Of a DNA stretch of 64,000 bases, positions 23,973-32,728 are shown one piece after another; within the stretch, counting starts at the first letter, position 1; every line of letters begins with the position of its first letter. The stretch comes from Mucilaginibacter kameinonensis. GTDB taxonomy: Bacteria; Bacteroidota; Bacteroidia; Sphingobacteriales; Sphingobacteriaceae. Both the position numbers and the translations under genes were made by a program. The stretch is from assembly GCF_003675385.1 (NCBI RefSeq), contig NZ_RCWZ01000005.1, positions 62,001 to 126,000 of the forward strand, in the 5' to 3' direction. Below the pieces are notes generated by a model, which was not told the origin of the DNA, did not search any database, and saw nothing but the letters and a program-made list of their open reading frames with translations.

Positions 23973-24929
23973 TTACGCTGTTACCACATGCTCTTTGGCT
24001 GCCAGGTAACGCTCTGCGTCAATGGCGGCCATACAACCGGTACCTGCTGCTGTTACAGCCTGACGGTAAATGTGATCCTGGGCATCGCCGGCACAAAATA
24101 CGCCTTCAACATTGGTTTCAGTTGAACCCGGACGGGTAATGATATAACCGGTTTCGTCCATGTGTAACCAGCCTTTAAAGATATCGGTATTAGGGTGATG
24201 TCCAATTGCCACGAAGAAGCCGGTAACATCAAGATCCGTTTCGGCATTGGTTTGGTTATTGATCACTTTAACTCCGGTAACACTTTGGCCATCACCTAAA
24301 ATTTCTTTGGTTTCGGTATTATATAAAATTTCGATGTTCGGCGTATTCAATACACGGTGAACCATCGCTTTTGAAGCACGGAACTCATCCCTGCGAACAA
24401 TCATATATACCTTACGGGCCAATTTAGCTAAGTAGGTAGCTTCTTCGGCAGCGGTATCACCGGCGCCAACAATAGCTACATCCTGGCCTTTAAAGAAAAA
24501 GCCATCGCAAACAGCGCAGGCAGAAACACCAAAACCGCTGTATTTTTGCTCTGACTCCAAACCAAGCCATTTAGCCGAAGCGCCGGTTGAAATAATTACA
24601 GTATCGGCAGTGATGGTTTTTACATCATCTACTACAACTTTATGAGGCAGGCTCGAAAAATCTACAGAACTTACATAACCAAAACGGATTTCGGTACCCA
24701 GGCGTTCAGCCTGTTTGCGGAAATCTTCCATCAACTCAGGGCCCATAATTCCTTGCGGGTATCCGGGGAAGTTTTCAACTTCGGTAGTTTGTGTAAGCTG
24801 ACCACCTGCCAGTAAACCAGTATACATAACAGGTTTAAGATCAGCACGGGAAGCATATATAGCTGCAGTGTAACCTGCAGGACCTGATCCAATGATCAGG
24901 CATTTTACGTGTTCAGTTTCTTGAGACAT
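23973..24929 (-). CDS. trxB: Thioredoxin-disulfide reductase
   Basis: NADPH-dependent flavoenzyme that reduces thioredoxin in the cytoplasm. From the ATG at 24929 the protein has 318 residues, the normal size; a longer in-frame start at 24995 would add 22 residues before the FAD fold and is rejected. Motifs: FAD-binding GSGPAGYTAA at 14-23, redox-active CAVC at 138-141, NADPH-binding GAGDTAAEEA near 157, and the second FAD motif GVFCAGDAQD. It is 73 bp downstream of the M19 dipeptidase, same strand, and followed by a strong terminator. Confidence 0.97.
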   Translation of the reverse strand: MSQETEHVKCLIIGSGPAGYTAAIYASRADLKPVMYTGLLAGGQLTQTTEVENFPGYPQGIMGPELMEDFRKQAERLGTEIRFGYVSSVDFSSLPHKVVVDDVKTITADTVIISTGASAKWLGLESEQKYSGFGVSACAVCDGFFFKGQDVAIVGAGDTAAEEATYLAKLARKVYMIVRRDEFRASKAMVHRVLNTPNIEILYNTETKEILGDGQSVTGVKVINNQTNAETDLDVTGFFVAIGHHPNTDIFKGWLHMDETGYIITRPGSTETNVEGVFCAGDAQDHIYRQAVTAAGTGCMAAIDAERYLAAKEHVVTA

Positions 24930-25002
24930 TTTATTATAAATGAGTTGCGAATTTACGATTTTAAGCGCATAAGGCAAAGCGCATATCGTCAACAAAGTGA
25001 CA

Positions 25003-26178
25003 TCATTTGCCCGTGTTTGCCGCGAGTACCCGCATTACGTTACCTCCCAATATTTTATCAATATCCTTTTGGGTATTGCCCAGTTTTAGCAACTCCTCGG
25101 TTATTTTAGGATAATCGGTAACACTATCCAATCCCAGTGGGTAAGATTCGGCACCATCAAAATCTGATCCTATGCCTACGTAGTCAACCCCAATAAGTTT
25201 CACTATATAATCAATGTGTTTAATCAGCAGGTCAAGTGGCGGCCTTAGTTTGTCCGATTCGGTTTTGTACAAGGCATTTATCCTGATATTGGCCAGATCG
25301 ACATCATGGTAAACTTTTGTCAATGAGTCGAGTTCTGCCTTGTGTTGGCCCAAAAACTTAAGCACTTTTGGTGTATAGGTGCTATCAACAAAACCACTAT
25401 AAAAATTAATGCATACCACGCCGCCATTTTTTGCCAGCGATTTCAGTTGATCATCTTTTAAATTACGGCGGTTAGGGTCAATGCTATAGGCACAACTATG
25501 TGAGGCTATAACAGGTTTTGATGTAGTTGCCAGCACATCATAAAAAGTGCGTTCACCAACATGTGATACATCAACCATAACGCCAAGATCATTCAGGTGC
25601 TTTACTATTTGCTTGCCATAATCTGTTAGACCTAAATGTGTCAGGCTGTCTTTTTTAGTGACCTCGTCGCGTGCCGAAGTTGCCCATGAAGTACTGTTGT
25701 TCCATGTTAGTGTAAGGTAGCGCATGCCACGCTTTGCCAGGCTGTCAATGTAATCTATCCTGTCCTCAATCATATGACCACCCTCAACGCCTATCAACGC
25801 AGCCAACTTTTTCGCAGCGACTGCTTTCTTCAGTTCAGTTGTGTTACGAACAAGGGCTATTTTATCGGGGTTGCGTTTGATGAGCGCGTATAATGAGTCA
25901 ATTTCCCGGTTGGCAAAAGCAAACGCCGTTCCCTTGCCATAACTTTCGCCGCACCAGATGGAAAAAATCTGCGCATCGAGGCCTCCTTCTTTAGCGCGAA
26001 CCAAATCAAAATTTCCTTCGCTTTGTCGTTTACCCAAATCAGCCCCAGTTATCAGTTCGTTTGAAATAACATCATTATGCGTGTCAATTAAAATAGCCTT
26101 TTGATGTATTTGCTGAGCATTTTGGGCTGATAATCTCAACGCCAGTAGTAAAGGGAAAATTAAGAGCGACTTTCTCAT
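25003..26178 (-). CDS. Membrane dipeptidase, peptidase family M19 (renal dipeptidase-like)
   Basis: 391 residues. N-terminal signal peptide (MRKSLLIFPLLLALRLSA). Zinc ligands of family M19 are present: DTHND near residue 35 (His and Asp), the bridging Glu in GVEGGHMI near 130, and His in DVSHVGE and ASHSCAY. C-terminal signature VGIGSDFDG is also seen. It hydrolyses dipeptides, including those with D-residues, probably in the periplasm during peptidoglycan or peptide turnover. It is the middle gene of an aldo/keto reductase-dipeptidase-trxB unit, with 27 bp to the gene upstream. Confidence 0.93.
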   Translation of the reverse strand: MRKSLLIFPLLLALRLSAQNAQQIHQKAILIDTHNDVISNELITGADLGKRQSEGNFDLVRAKEGGLDAQIFSIWCGESYGKGTAFAFANREIDSLYALIKRNPDKIALVRNTTELKKAVAAKKLAALIGVEGGHMIEDRIDYIDSLAKRGMRYLTLTWNNSTSWATSARDEVTKKDSLTHLGLTDYGKQIVKHLNDLGVMVDVSHVGERTFYDVLATTSKPVIASHSCAYSIDPNRRNLKDDQLKSLAKNGGVVCINFYSGFVDSTYTPKVLKFLGQHKAELDSLTKVYHDVDLANIRINALYKTESDKLRPPLDLLIKHIDYIVKLIGVDYVGIGSDFDGAESYPLGLDSVTDYPKITEELLKLGNTQKDIDKILGGNVMRVLAANTGK

Positions 26179-26205
26179 TTAGGAAGATAGAAAAATAATC
26201 TTGTT

Positions 26206-27201
26206 TTATCCGATAATTACCAGGTCACTCAACTGATTATTGATGAATTCCATTTCTTCGCCATTAATATGAATGTTGATGGCCTTTGCATTTTGAACAG
26301 ATTGCTCGGCATTGCGCGCTCCAACCAGGGCCACGGTTATACCCGGATGGTTGATTGTCCAGCGAATTACCAATTGCCCAAGCGTAGCGCCTTTTTCATC
26401 GGCTAAGGGTTTTATTTTGGCGAGGAAAGCATTGGTACTTTCGATGTTCTGATCCTTGAAATATTTAACGCCTGCACGATGATCACCTTCGCCGAAATTT
26501 TGGCCCGCCTTCATTTTACCGGTCAGCAAACCGCGCTCAAGCGGGCTGTAAGCCAAAATAGCTTTCCTGCTCTCGATACAATAAGGGATCAACTCATCCT
26601 CAATATCGCGGTTAACCATGCTGAACGGAACCTGGTTTGCAGCCAGTTTAATACTCTTTGCTGCAGTTTGCATTTGGCTTACATCATAATTGCAAACACC
26701 GGCTTCGCGAATCTTACCCTGTTCTTTCAAACGTAAAATTGCTTCCATGGTTTCCTCGATAGGAGTGGTTTTGTCCGACCAATGGATCTGGTACAAGTCG
26801 ATATAATCGGTGCCAAGACGTTTTAGGCTGCTTTCGCACTCGGCAATAATGCTGTCTTTACCAGCGTATCGATAAACATCGATGTCCTTACCGTTATTAT
26901 CCTTGCTTTTAAAAAAGAATTCGCCTTTGGCAAGGTCCCAGCGCAAGCCGTATTTAGTAAGTATCTGCACTTTATCGCGAGGGAAATCTTTGATGGCTTT
27001 GCCAACAAGTTCTTCGCTTTTGCCCTGTCCGTAAACGGGGGCTGTATCAATTGAAGTTATTCCGTGATCATAAGCAGTGCGCATAGCATCAATAGCTTCC
27101 TGGTCGTCATTGCCGCCCCACATCCAGCCTCCTGCTGCCCATGCACCAAAGGTTATTGCCGATACGCTTAGTTTACTTTCACCTAATTTTCTGTATTCCA
27201 T
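26206..27201 (-). CDS. Aldo/keto reductase
   Basis: 331 residues, a (beta/alpha)8 NADPH-dependent oxidoreductase. The catalytic tetrad is visible: Asp and Tyr in SIDTAPVYGQGKSEELVG (about 51-68), Lys in ILTKYG and His in YQIHWSD. The C-terminal cofactor segment VALVGARNAEQ matches the AKR signature VxxxGA.s. The sequence belongs to the YajO/IolS-like bacterial branch. Substrate unknown. First gene of the operon with the dipeptidase and trxB; a -7 element TATATTTG (27231-27238) and an upstream dyad control it. Confidence 0.93.
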   Translation of the reverse strand: MEYRKLGESKLSVSAITFGAWAAGGWMWGGNDDQEAIDAMRTAYDHGITSIDTAPVYGQGKSEELVGKAIKDFPRDKVQILTKYGLRWDLAKGEFFFKSKDNNGKDIDVYRYAGKDSIIAECESSLKRLGTDYIDLYQIHWSDKTTPIEETMEAILRLKEQGKIREAGVCNYDVSQMQTAAKSIKLAANQVPFSMVNRDIEDELIPYCIESRKAILAYSPLERGLLTGKMKAGQNFGEGDHRAGVKYFKDQNIESTNAFLAKIKPLADEKGATLGQLVIRWTINHPGITVALVGARNAEQSVQNAKAINIHINGEEMEFINNQLSDLVIIG

Positions 27202-27230
27202 TTTTAAGAGTAGATTGTTGTTGTATGCAC

Positions 27231-27260
27231 CAAATATATTTATTTAAACATTATTTGAAA
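27231..27260 (-). promoter_or_regulatory. Promoter of the aldo/keto reductase operon
   Basis: On the minus strand: TTTC (27257-27260), 18 bp, TATATTTG (27231-27238), 29 bp before the ATG. The -7 is an exact match; the -33 and spacing are slightly off consensus. Confidence 0.5.
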
Positions 27261-27265
27261 GTGCT

Positions 27266-27302
27266 ATCGTTTATCGATAATAATGTTATCGCTTTAAACG
27301 AT
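27266..27302. promoter_or_regulatory. Double dyad (candidate operator) between divergent genes
   Basis: Outer arms ATCGTTT (27266-27272) and AAACGAT (27296-27302) enclose inner arms CGATAA (27275-27280) and TTATCG (27286-27291). It lies 5 bp upstream of the -33 box of the aldo/keto reductase promoter and about 105 bp before the BatA-like gene, a suitable place for a regulator. The rest of the 205-bp gap is AT-rich with nothing else recognised. Confidence 0.4.
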
Positions 27303-27406
27303 TACTATTAATAGAAATATCCCGCATTTTAAATGAAATCACCATAGCTGCATATTTAAAAAATTAATTACCACATTTGTAAATAGCACAACCACCTATA
27401 TAAAAT

Positions 27407-29455
27407 ATGTATTTTTTATATCCTGCTTTTTTATTCGCGTTATTGAGCCTCGCTATACCGGTTGTGATCCACCTGTTCAACTTTCGTAAGTACAAAAAGG
27501 TATATTTCAGCAATGTGCAGTTTTTAAAGGAGGTACAGGAGCAGCAGGCTTCGCGTCGCAACTTAAAAGAGCGGTTGATCCTGGCTTCGCGTTTACTTGC
27601 TTTGCTGTTCCTGATCCTGGCATTTGCCCGACCTTATATTCCTGGCGCTCAGAGCGTTAATGCAGGTAAACAACAGGCGATCAGCGTATTTGTAGATAAT
27701 TCATACTCCATGCAAACGCTTAACCGCGAGGGTTCATTGCTTGATGAAGCTAAACGGAGAGCTAAGGAGATAGCTTCCGCTTATAATATTAATGATCGGT
27801 TCCAGCTGCTTACACAGGATTTTGAAGGTAAACATCAACGTTTGCTGAGCCGTGATGAATTTAATGATGCTGTAGACGCGGTAAAGGTTAGTCCGCAAAG
27901 CCGGAATCTGCAGCAGGTGATCAGCAGGCAGGAAAACTTATTGGAAAATCAAGCGGACGGGTTAAAATCAATCTTTATCATTTCTGATTTCCAGAAAAAT
28001 AAAAATGATAAACATGTAAAAATTGATAGTAACATCTCAGTTAATCTGGTTCAACTTAAAGCGGGAAATTTGCCTAATGTTGCAGTAGATTCGGCATGGC
28101 TGCTAAGTGCGGTGCATCGTCCGGGCGAAAATGAGAAACTGGTTGTGCGCCTGCATAACTATGCTACTGAAAAAGCGGAAAAGATCCCACTGAAAATCCT
28201 GGTCAATGGCGAACAGAAAGCGCTTGGTAGCTTCAGCATAAACACGCACGAAGTTCAAAACGATACTTTATCATTTTCGGGTTTAAAAGCCGGCTGGCAA
28301 CGTGGCGAAATCCAATTGCAGGATAATCCGGTTACCTTTGATAACCAGTTTTACTTTAGCTTCAATGTAAAACAGCAAATGCCTGTTTTATTGATAGACG
28401 GCGGTACTCCAAATCCCTATCTGAAAGCGGTTTTTGCTTCCGATACTTTTTTTGCTGCAAACAGGGTAGCCGATGGTAATGTTGATTACGCGGCATTTAA
28501 TACCTATCCCATAGTTATTGTAAGCGATGTTAAAACGATAGCTACCGGTCTGGCACAACAGTTAAGAACCTATGTGTCCAAAGGAGGAACGCTGGTTGTA
28601 TTTCCATCGGCCGATGCCGATCTTGCTAATTATAAGTCTTTTTTGTTGGCATTAAACGCGGGGTATCCTGAAAAGCTGGTAACCCAGGATGTAAAAGTGG
28701 CCTCTATCAACAGGCAAAGCCAAGTGTTTAAAAACGTATTTGAGAATTTTCCTCAAAACCCGGACCTGCCACTGGTTAAAAAATATTATCAGCTGAGTAA
28801 AAGCGGCACTAAACAGGAAAGCTTGATGAACCTGGCTACCGGTGAATCATTTTGGACCGGTTACAGCAATGGAAGAGGAAATGTTTATGTATGTGCGGCG
28901 CCGCTTAATGAGGATTTTAGCAGTTTACCAAGGCATGCTTTGTTTGTACCGGTGCTTTTCAGGATAGCTTTGTTAAGCGGACACGACCAGCCGCTGTTTT
29001 ATACCCTCGGGACAGATGAAAATTTTGAAGTGCCGCCAGTTCAAACTACCGAGAAACAACTGCTTAAACTTACCAAAGGCGATCAAAGCATCATACCAGA
29101 TGTAAAACAGCAGGAGGGAAGTACGTTATTATATGTTTCGGATCAATTAAACTCTCCCGGAATTTATTCGCTCCGGAAACAGGATAGCACGCTGGCCACG
29201 CTGGCTTTTAATGATAACCGGGCAGAATCAGACATGAGTTATTTTACGGCAGCCGATTTGGAAAAATTACTGCCAAATGCAAAGCCCTTATTAACAGCAG
29301 GTAACGGTTCGTTAAAAAGCGTTGTTACCGAATCAAATTTTGGCACACAATTATGGAAACTTTGTATAATTTTGGCGTTGATCTTCCTGCTTGCAGAAAC
29401 ATTGTTAATTAGGTTTTATAATCCTGATAAACAAGGTGTTATTCAAGCGGTGTAG
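27407..29455 (+). CDS. BatA-like (aerotolerance regulator N-terminal) membrane protein with VWA-like domain
   Basis: 682 residues. The N-terminus is the BatA/'double transmembrane region' module: FLYPAFLFALLSLAIPVVIHLFNFR, then the YFSNVQFLKEV strand and a second span LLALLFLILAFARPYIP. A von Willebrand-A-like domain follows with the degenerate MIDAS start VFVDNSYSMQ (DxSxS reads DNSYS) near residue 90. Middle and C-terminal parts are a periplasmic beta-rich region with a GATase-like segment (VIVSDVKTIATG, SKGGTLVVFPSADAD), and a last span (LWKLCIILALIFLLAETLLI) near 655. Conserved in Bacteroidota; Bat proteins have been linked to oxygen tolerance, but this solo member has no assigned role. 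It heads an operon with the PyrC-like gene. Confidence 0.85.
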   Translation: MYFLYPAFLFALLSLAIPVVIHLFNFRKYKKVYFSNVQFLKEVQEQQASRRNLKERLILASRLLALLFLILAFARPYIPGAQSVNAGKQQAISVFVDNSYSMQTLNREGSLLDEAKRRAKEIASAYNINDRFQLLTQDFEGKHQRLLSRDEFNDAVDAVKVSPQSRNLQQVISRQENLLENQADGLKSIFIISDFQKNKNDKHVKIDSNISVNLVQLKAGNLPNVAVDSAWLLSAVHRPGENEKLVVRLHNYATEKAEKIPLKILVNGEQKALGSFSINTHEVQNDTLSFSGLKAGWQRGEIQLQDNPVTFDNQFYFSFNVKQQMPVLLIDGGTPNPYLKAVFASDTFFAANRVADGNVDYAAFNTYPIVIVSDVKTIATGLAQQLRTYVSKGGTLVVFPSADADLANYKSFLLALNAGYPEKLVTQDVKVASINRQSQVFKNVFENFPQNPDLPLVKKYYQLSKSGTKQESLMNLATGESFWTGYSNGRGNVYVCAAPLNEDFSSLPRHALFVPVLFRIALLSGHDQPLFYTLGTDENFEVPPVQTTEKQLLKLTKGDQSIIPDVKQQEGSTLLYVSDQLNSPGIYSLRKQDSTLATLAFNDNRAESDMSYFTAADLEKLLPNAKPLLTAGNGSLKSVVTESNFGTQLWKLCIILALIFLLAETLLIRFYNPDKQGVIQAV

Positions 29456-29487
29456 TTCGATTCAAATCCACACATAAAGCAGTGCTA

Positions 29488-30738
29488 ATGAATTTGCTTA
29501 TCAAATCAGCCACTATTCTTGATCCCGGATCATCCTTTCATCAACAAGTTGCCGATATTTTAATTAAAAATGGTGTTATCACCAAAATAGCCGAAGATAT
29601 TGAAGCCGACGCTGAACTTTTTGACGCCGAAGGCAAATATGTTTCGCCCGGCTTTTTCGACCTTAATTGTAATATAGGCGAGCTGGGGCTTGAAACTAAA
29701 GAAGACCTCCGCTCAGGTACGGTTGCTGCCGCTGCCGGTGGCTTTACAGGCATAGCACTGATGCCGAACACCCAGCCCCCGGTGCATTCCAAATCGGAAG
29801 TGGAATATCTGCTTAACCGTTCAAAAGGTAATTTGGTGGATGTTTATCCACTGGGAACCATATCTCAAAAACGAGAAGGAAAAGACCTCGCCGAAATGTA
29901 CGATATGTATCAAAGCGGAGCTAAGGCCTTTACTGACGGTAGCCGCCCCGTACAGGATGCTGGTTTAATGGAAAGGGCTTTGTTATATGCGCAAGGCTTT
30001 GACGCGCTGGTTTTTTCTTATCCGGAAGATACCGCTATAGCTGGTAAAGCTAAAGTTAATGAGGGCGAGATCAGTACTTTGCTGGGCATGAAGGGGATCC
30101 CTTCGCTGGCCGAAGAACTGATGGTAGCGCGCGATCTTTACCTCGCTGAATATACAGTATCACGGATCCACTTTACTACGATATCAACCGCCCGTTCGGT
30201 CGAGTTGATTCGCGAGGCTAAGCGTAAAGGTATTGAAGTTACCTGCGATGTTGCCGCACACCACCTGGTTTTAACTGACGAGGCCCTATTAGGCTTTGAT
30301 AGCTTATACAAAGTTAAACCTCCGTTACGTACTGCCGATGATGTTGCCGCATTGATAAAAGGCCTGGAAGACGGTACTATAGATGCTATAGTATCGCAAC
30401 ATACGCCACACGAAATTGAATTTAAAGATGTGGAGTTTGAAGTAGCTGAGTATGGCATAGTTGGGCTACAGACAGCTTTTTCTTTAGCTTTGAAAGCGGG
30501 TTTATCTGCCGAGTTGATAGTTGAAAAACTGTCGATCAATCCCCGTGAAATACTCGGTGTAGAAACAGCGGTTATTGCTGAAGGCGAAAAGGCAAATATT
30601 ATAGTTTTCGACACTGACGCCGAATGGGAATATACCGCAGCTAATAACAAATCTAAATCTGCAAATTCGCCTTACATCGGGCAGCAATTAAAAGGCAAAG
30701 TATTGTTAACTTACAACAATCAACAAATCTTTAAATAA
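29488..30738 (+). CDS. Dihydroorotase-family (PyrC) protein, probably catalytically inactive (PyrC'-like)
   Basis: About 416 residues from the ATG at 29488 (an in-frame GTG lies 6 bp upstream). The amidohydrolase fold and type I dihydroorotase framework are clear: SPGFFDLNCNIGE, GGFTGIALMPNTQPP, KAFTDGS, KVKPPLR and a C-terminal cap. The metal site is not conserved. The usual HxH reads NCN (60-62), the carbamate/Asp position D150 is kept, HCED reads YPED (178), the second His of the HxxHxST motif is Thr (231), and the usual TDHAPH reads SQHTPH with Asp replaced by Gln (304). Five of six ligands are therefore lost. Pseudomonas PyrC' is a known inactive homologue that supports aspartate transcarbamoylase. 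No pyrB lies nearby. Family firm; inactivity inferred. Confidence 0.85.
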   Translation: MNLLIKSATILDPGSSFHQQVADILIKNGVITKIAEDIEADAELFDAEGKYVSPGFFDLNCNIGELGLETKEDLRSGTVAAAAGGFTGIALMPNTQPPVHSKSEVEYLLNRSKGNLVDVYPLGTISQKREGKDLAEMYDMYQSGAKAFTDGSRPVQDAGLMERALLYAQGFDALVFSYPEDTAIAGKAKVNEGEISTLLGMKGIPSLAEELMVARDLYLAEYTVSRIHFTTISTARSVELIREAKRKGIEVTCDVAAHHLVLTDEALLGFDSLYKVKPPLRTADDVAALIKGLEDGTIDAIVSQHTPHEIEFKDVEFEVAEYGIVGLQTAFSLALKAGLSAELIVEKLSINPREILGVETAVIAEGEKANIIVFDTDAEWEYTAANNKSKSANSPYIGQQLKGKVLLTYNNQQIFK

Positions 30739-30745
30739 CATACCT

Positions 30746-31414
30746 ATGATCGATCCAAAAATAGAAATCGCCTTTGTAGCAGCGCTTGAGGCCTTTTCAA
30801 AATACAACAGCTTTGATGCAACACAGCTAACCGATGAGTTTGCCGATGTATTTGCATCTGACGAAGATTTTTTATCAAAAGTAGATGAACTTGACGCGGT
30901 TTTTGACGAGAACCCTGAAGTAGAGGGATTGCGCGAGATCTTCTTCGATTTGTTGATGATCAACTTCTTTAGTGCCGACGTTAAGAAACTGGAAGAAGAT
31001 TATCTTGATACGCCGGAATGGGAGAGTATTGAAGAGGAAACCTTAGACCGTGGTACCGAATTGCTTAACCTGTTACTGTACCTTAACGAATGCGAAGACG
31101 AAGAAATTGAACCTGAACTGGAAGACTACTTAAAAGAGTTTTTATTGGTTGATGAGGATGAATTTCAGGACGAGTATCGTATTTACGAACCGGTTATCGC
31201 AAATCAAATCCTGATTGAAAGCCCGGTATCTGAGATCAGCAAAGTAGCTGCGACACTTCCGGAAGATTCGGAACTTGCAGAATTGTTTTACCCAATGATG
31301 TGCTTTTTCCAAAATATCGATCCATCGGATGAAGAGAAAAAGGAGATTGCCGATAACGCCATCAATAAAGAGTTTGATATGGCAGTTTTAGAAATTTTAG
31401 TTAGTTTTCAATAA
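30746..31414 (+). CDS. Highly acidic conserved hypothetical protein
   Basis: 222 residues, all-helical in appearance and extremely rich in Glu and Asp (stretches such as ECEDEEIEPELEDYLKEF and SDEDFLSKVDELD). No signal peptide, membrane span or recognisable domain. It starts 7 bp after the PyrC-like gene and ends 9 bp before a DUF4199 gene, so it is cotranscribed with both. The charge pattern suggests a cytoplasmic adaptor, but there is no direct evidence of function. Confidence 0.75.
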   Translation: MIDPKIEIAFVAALEAFSKYNSFDATQLTDEFADVFASDEDFLSKVDELDAVFDENPEVEGLREIFFDLLMINFFSADVKKLEEDYLDTPEWESIEEETLDRGTELLNLLLYLNECEDEEIEPELEDYLKEFLLVDEDEFQDEYRIYEPVIANQILIESPVSEISKVAATLPEDSELAELFYPMMCFFQNIDPSDEEKKEIADNAINKEFDMAVLEILVSFQ

Positions 31415-31423
31415 CCCTCTTAA

Positions 31424-32002
31424 ATGAGCGCACAATTAGAAAAGACCATAAAAATACAAGGACTTATCAAGGGATTGATTTTAGGTGCAGTATTGGCTTT
31501 GGTAAGTATTATTTATTTTTATTTTATGGTAAGTGTAGCATCGGCTGTTGCGATAACAGTTGGCGCCATACTTTTTACATACATAATTCCGATAGCTATT
31601 GCTGCTTTGTTTTGCATCAATCTGAGGAACAAGGTAGGCGGATACTGGACAATGAGGCAAGCCGCTACCGGAATTTTCATTATGTTTTTCATTTCAAACC
31701 TGACCATATTTATACTACGTGATCAGGTATTTGCAAAAGCTATTGAACCTCAGATGGCTCAAAAAACCAAAACAGCCATGGTTACCGCTTTGAATAAATT
31801 GAAAGATAGTACTACAAAACCTGAAGAAAAAAAGGAAGCCGACGCAAAAATAAAGGAAATGGAGAAAAGCTTTGAAGCCGGAAAAGGTATTACTATAGGA
31901 CAGCAAATTCAGTCGCTGGGTATAAGCATTATATTTTTGTTTGTTCTATCCATAATTTTTGCGGCGTTCTTTAAGCGGGAGCCTGTCGGACACACGTCCT
32001 AA
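31424..32002 (+). CDS. DUF4199 domain-containing membrane protein (first copy)
   Basis: 192 residues with four predicted spans: about 14-36, 40-60, 79-98 and 160-182. Between spans 3 and 4 lies a charged coiled-coil loop (KDSTTKPEEKKEADAKIKEMEKSF). This layout, three spans then a loop and a last span, is that of DUF4199, a Bacteroidota family of unknown function usually near glycosyltransferases. It has a paralogue 148 bp downstream, and both are followed by hairpins with the same core. Part of the BatA-PyrC-acidic operon. Confidence 0.8.
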   Translation: MSAQLEKTIKIQGLIKGLILGAVLALVSIIYFYFMVSVASAVAITVGAILFTYIIPIAIAALFCINLRNKVGGYWTMRQAATGIFIMFFISNLTIFILRDQVFAKAIEPQMAQKTKTAMVTALNKLKDSTTKPEEKKEADAKIKEMEKSFEAGKGITIGQQIQSLGISIIFLFVLSIIFAAFFKREPVGHTS

Positions 32003-32019
32003 GCATGATATTATTGTAA

Positions 32020-32062
32020 AACAAAATAGGCCTTTCAGATTCTGAAAGGCCTATTTTGTTTA
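32020..32062 (+). terminator. Strong hairpin after first DUF4199 gene
   Basis: AACAAAATAGGCCTTTCAG (32020-32038) pairs perfectly with CTGAAAGGCCTATTTTGTT (32042-32060) around loop ATT, a 19-bp stem ending in a short T stretch. It can terminate or reduce read-through into the second DUF4199 gene. Confidence 0.8.
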
Positions 32063-32150
32063 TGATCTCACGAGATTTGAAAATAAAGGCATCGGTGATA
32101 TAAATATTAAATATTTGGTTAATTTTAACTAAACACTAAACACTTGTACT

Positions 32151-32717
32151 ATGGAAGTAAAAAAAGCGAGTCCATCGCAACCGGCCCTTAAGTGGGCATT
32201 AATTAACCTGATTGTTTCTATCGTAATTACTTACGCCTTTCAATTTTTAAATGTTGATCAAACTTCATCACTTAAGTATTTAAATTACCTGCCGTTTATC
32301 GCCTTTTTACTGTTAACTCAAAAAGAGTTTAAAGACCAGCTTGGTGGTTATCTCACTTATGGGCAGGGATTTTTATCGGGCTTTTTATATTCTATTTTCA
32401 CCGGTGTGTTTATAGCTATTTTCACTTATGTGTATTTTACCATTCTAAGCCCGGAAATGATTGATAAGATAATGGATGTTTCGCGGAAGCAAATGGAAGC
32501 GAAGGGAACTATGTCACAAGATCAGATTGATACCGCGATGGGTATAGCAACCAAGTATTTCGCAGTTATTGCTACAGTTAGCGTGGTTTTTGCGTATGCC
32601 ATCTTTGGTGCAATTGTAAGTTTAATTTCGGCTGTTGTATTTAAAAATGAACGTTCTCCTTTTGATACCGCGGTTGATAATTTTGACGCGCCAAAACCAT
32701 CAGATCCAACGGCATAA
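32151..32717 (+). CDS. DUF4199 domain-containing membrane protein (second copy)
   Basis: 188 residues with four hydrophobic segments: about 12-31, 42-56, 78-100 and 132-158. A loop with MIDKIMDVSRKQMEAKGTMSQDQIDTAM lies before the last span. It shares the DUF4199 layout with the gene 148 bp upstream but is quite diverged, so the duplication is old. It probably has its own promoter because a 19-bp-stem hairpin separates the two. Function unknown. Confidence 0.8.
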   Translation: MEVKKASPSQPALKWALINLIVSIVITYAFQFLNVDQTSSLKYLNYLPFIAFLLLTQKEFKDQLGGYLTYGQGFLSGFLYSIFTGVFIAIFTYVYFTILSPEMIDKIMDVSRKQMEAKGTMSQDQIDTAMGIATKYFAVIATVSVVFAYAIFGAIVSLISAVVFKNERSPFDTAVDNFDAPKPSDPTA

Positions 32718-32728
32718 ATCAATAATAA

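Noticed and set aside
24930..24995. Longer start for trxB
   Set aside because: The added 22 residues precede the FAD fold and match nothing in the family; MSQETEHVKCLIIG is a normal start.
30138..30650. 170-codon frame opposite the PyrC-like gene
   Set aside because: Antisense shadow; Ser-rich, no homology pattern, and the plus-strand protein is clearly real.
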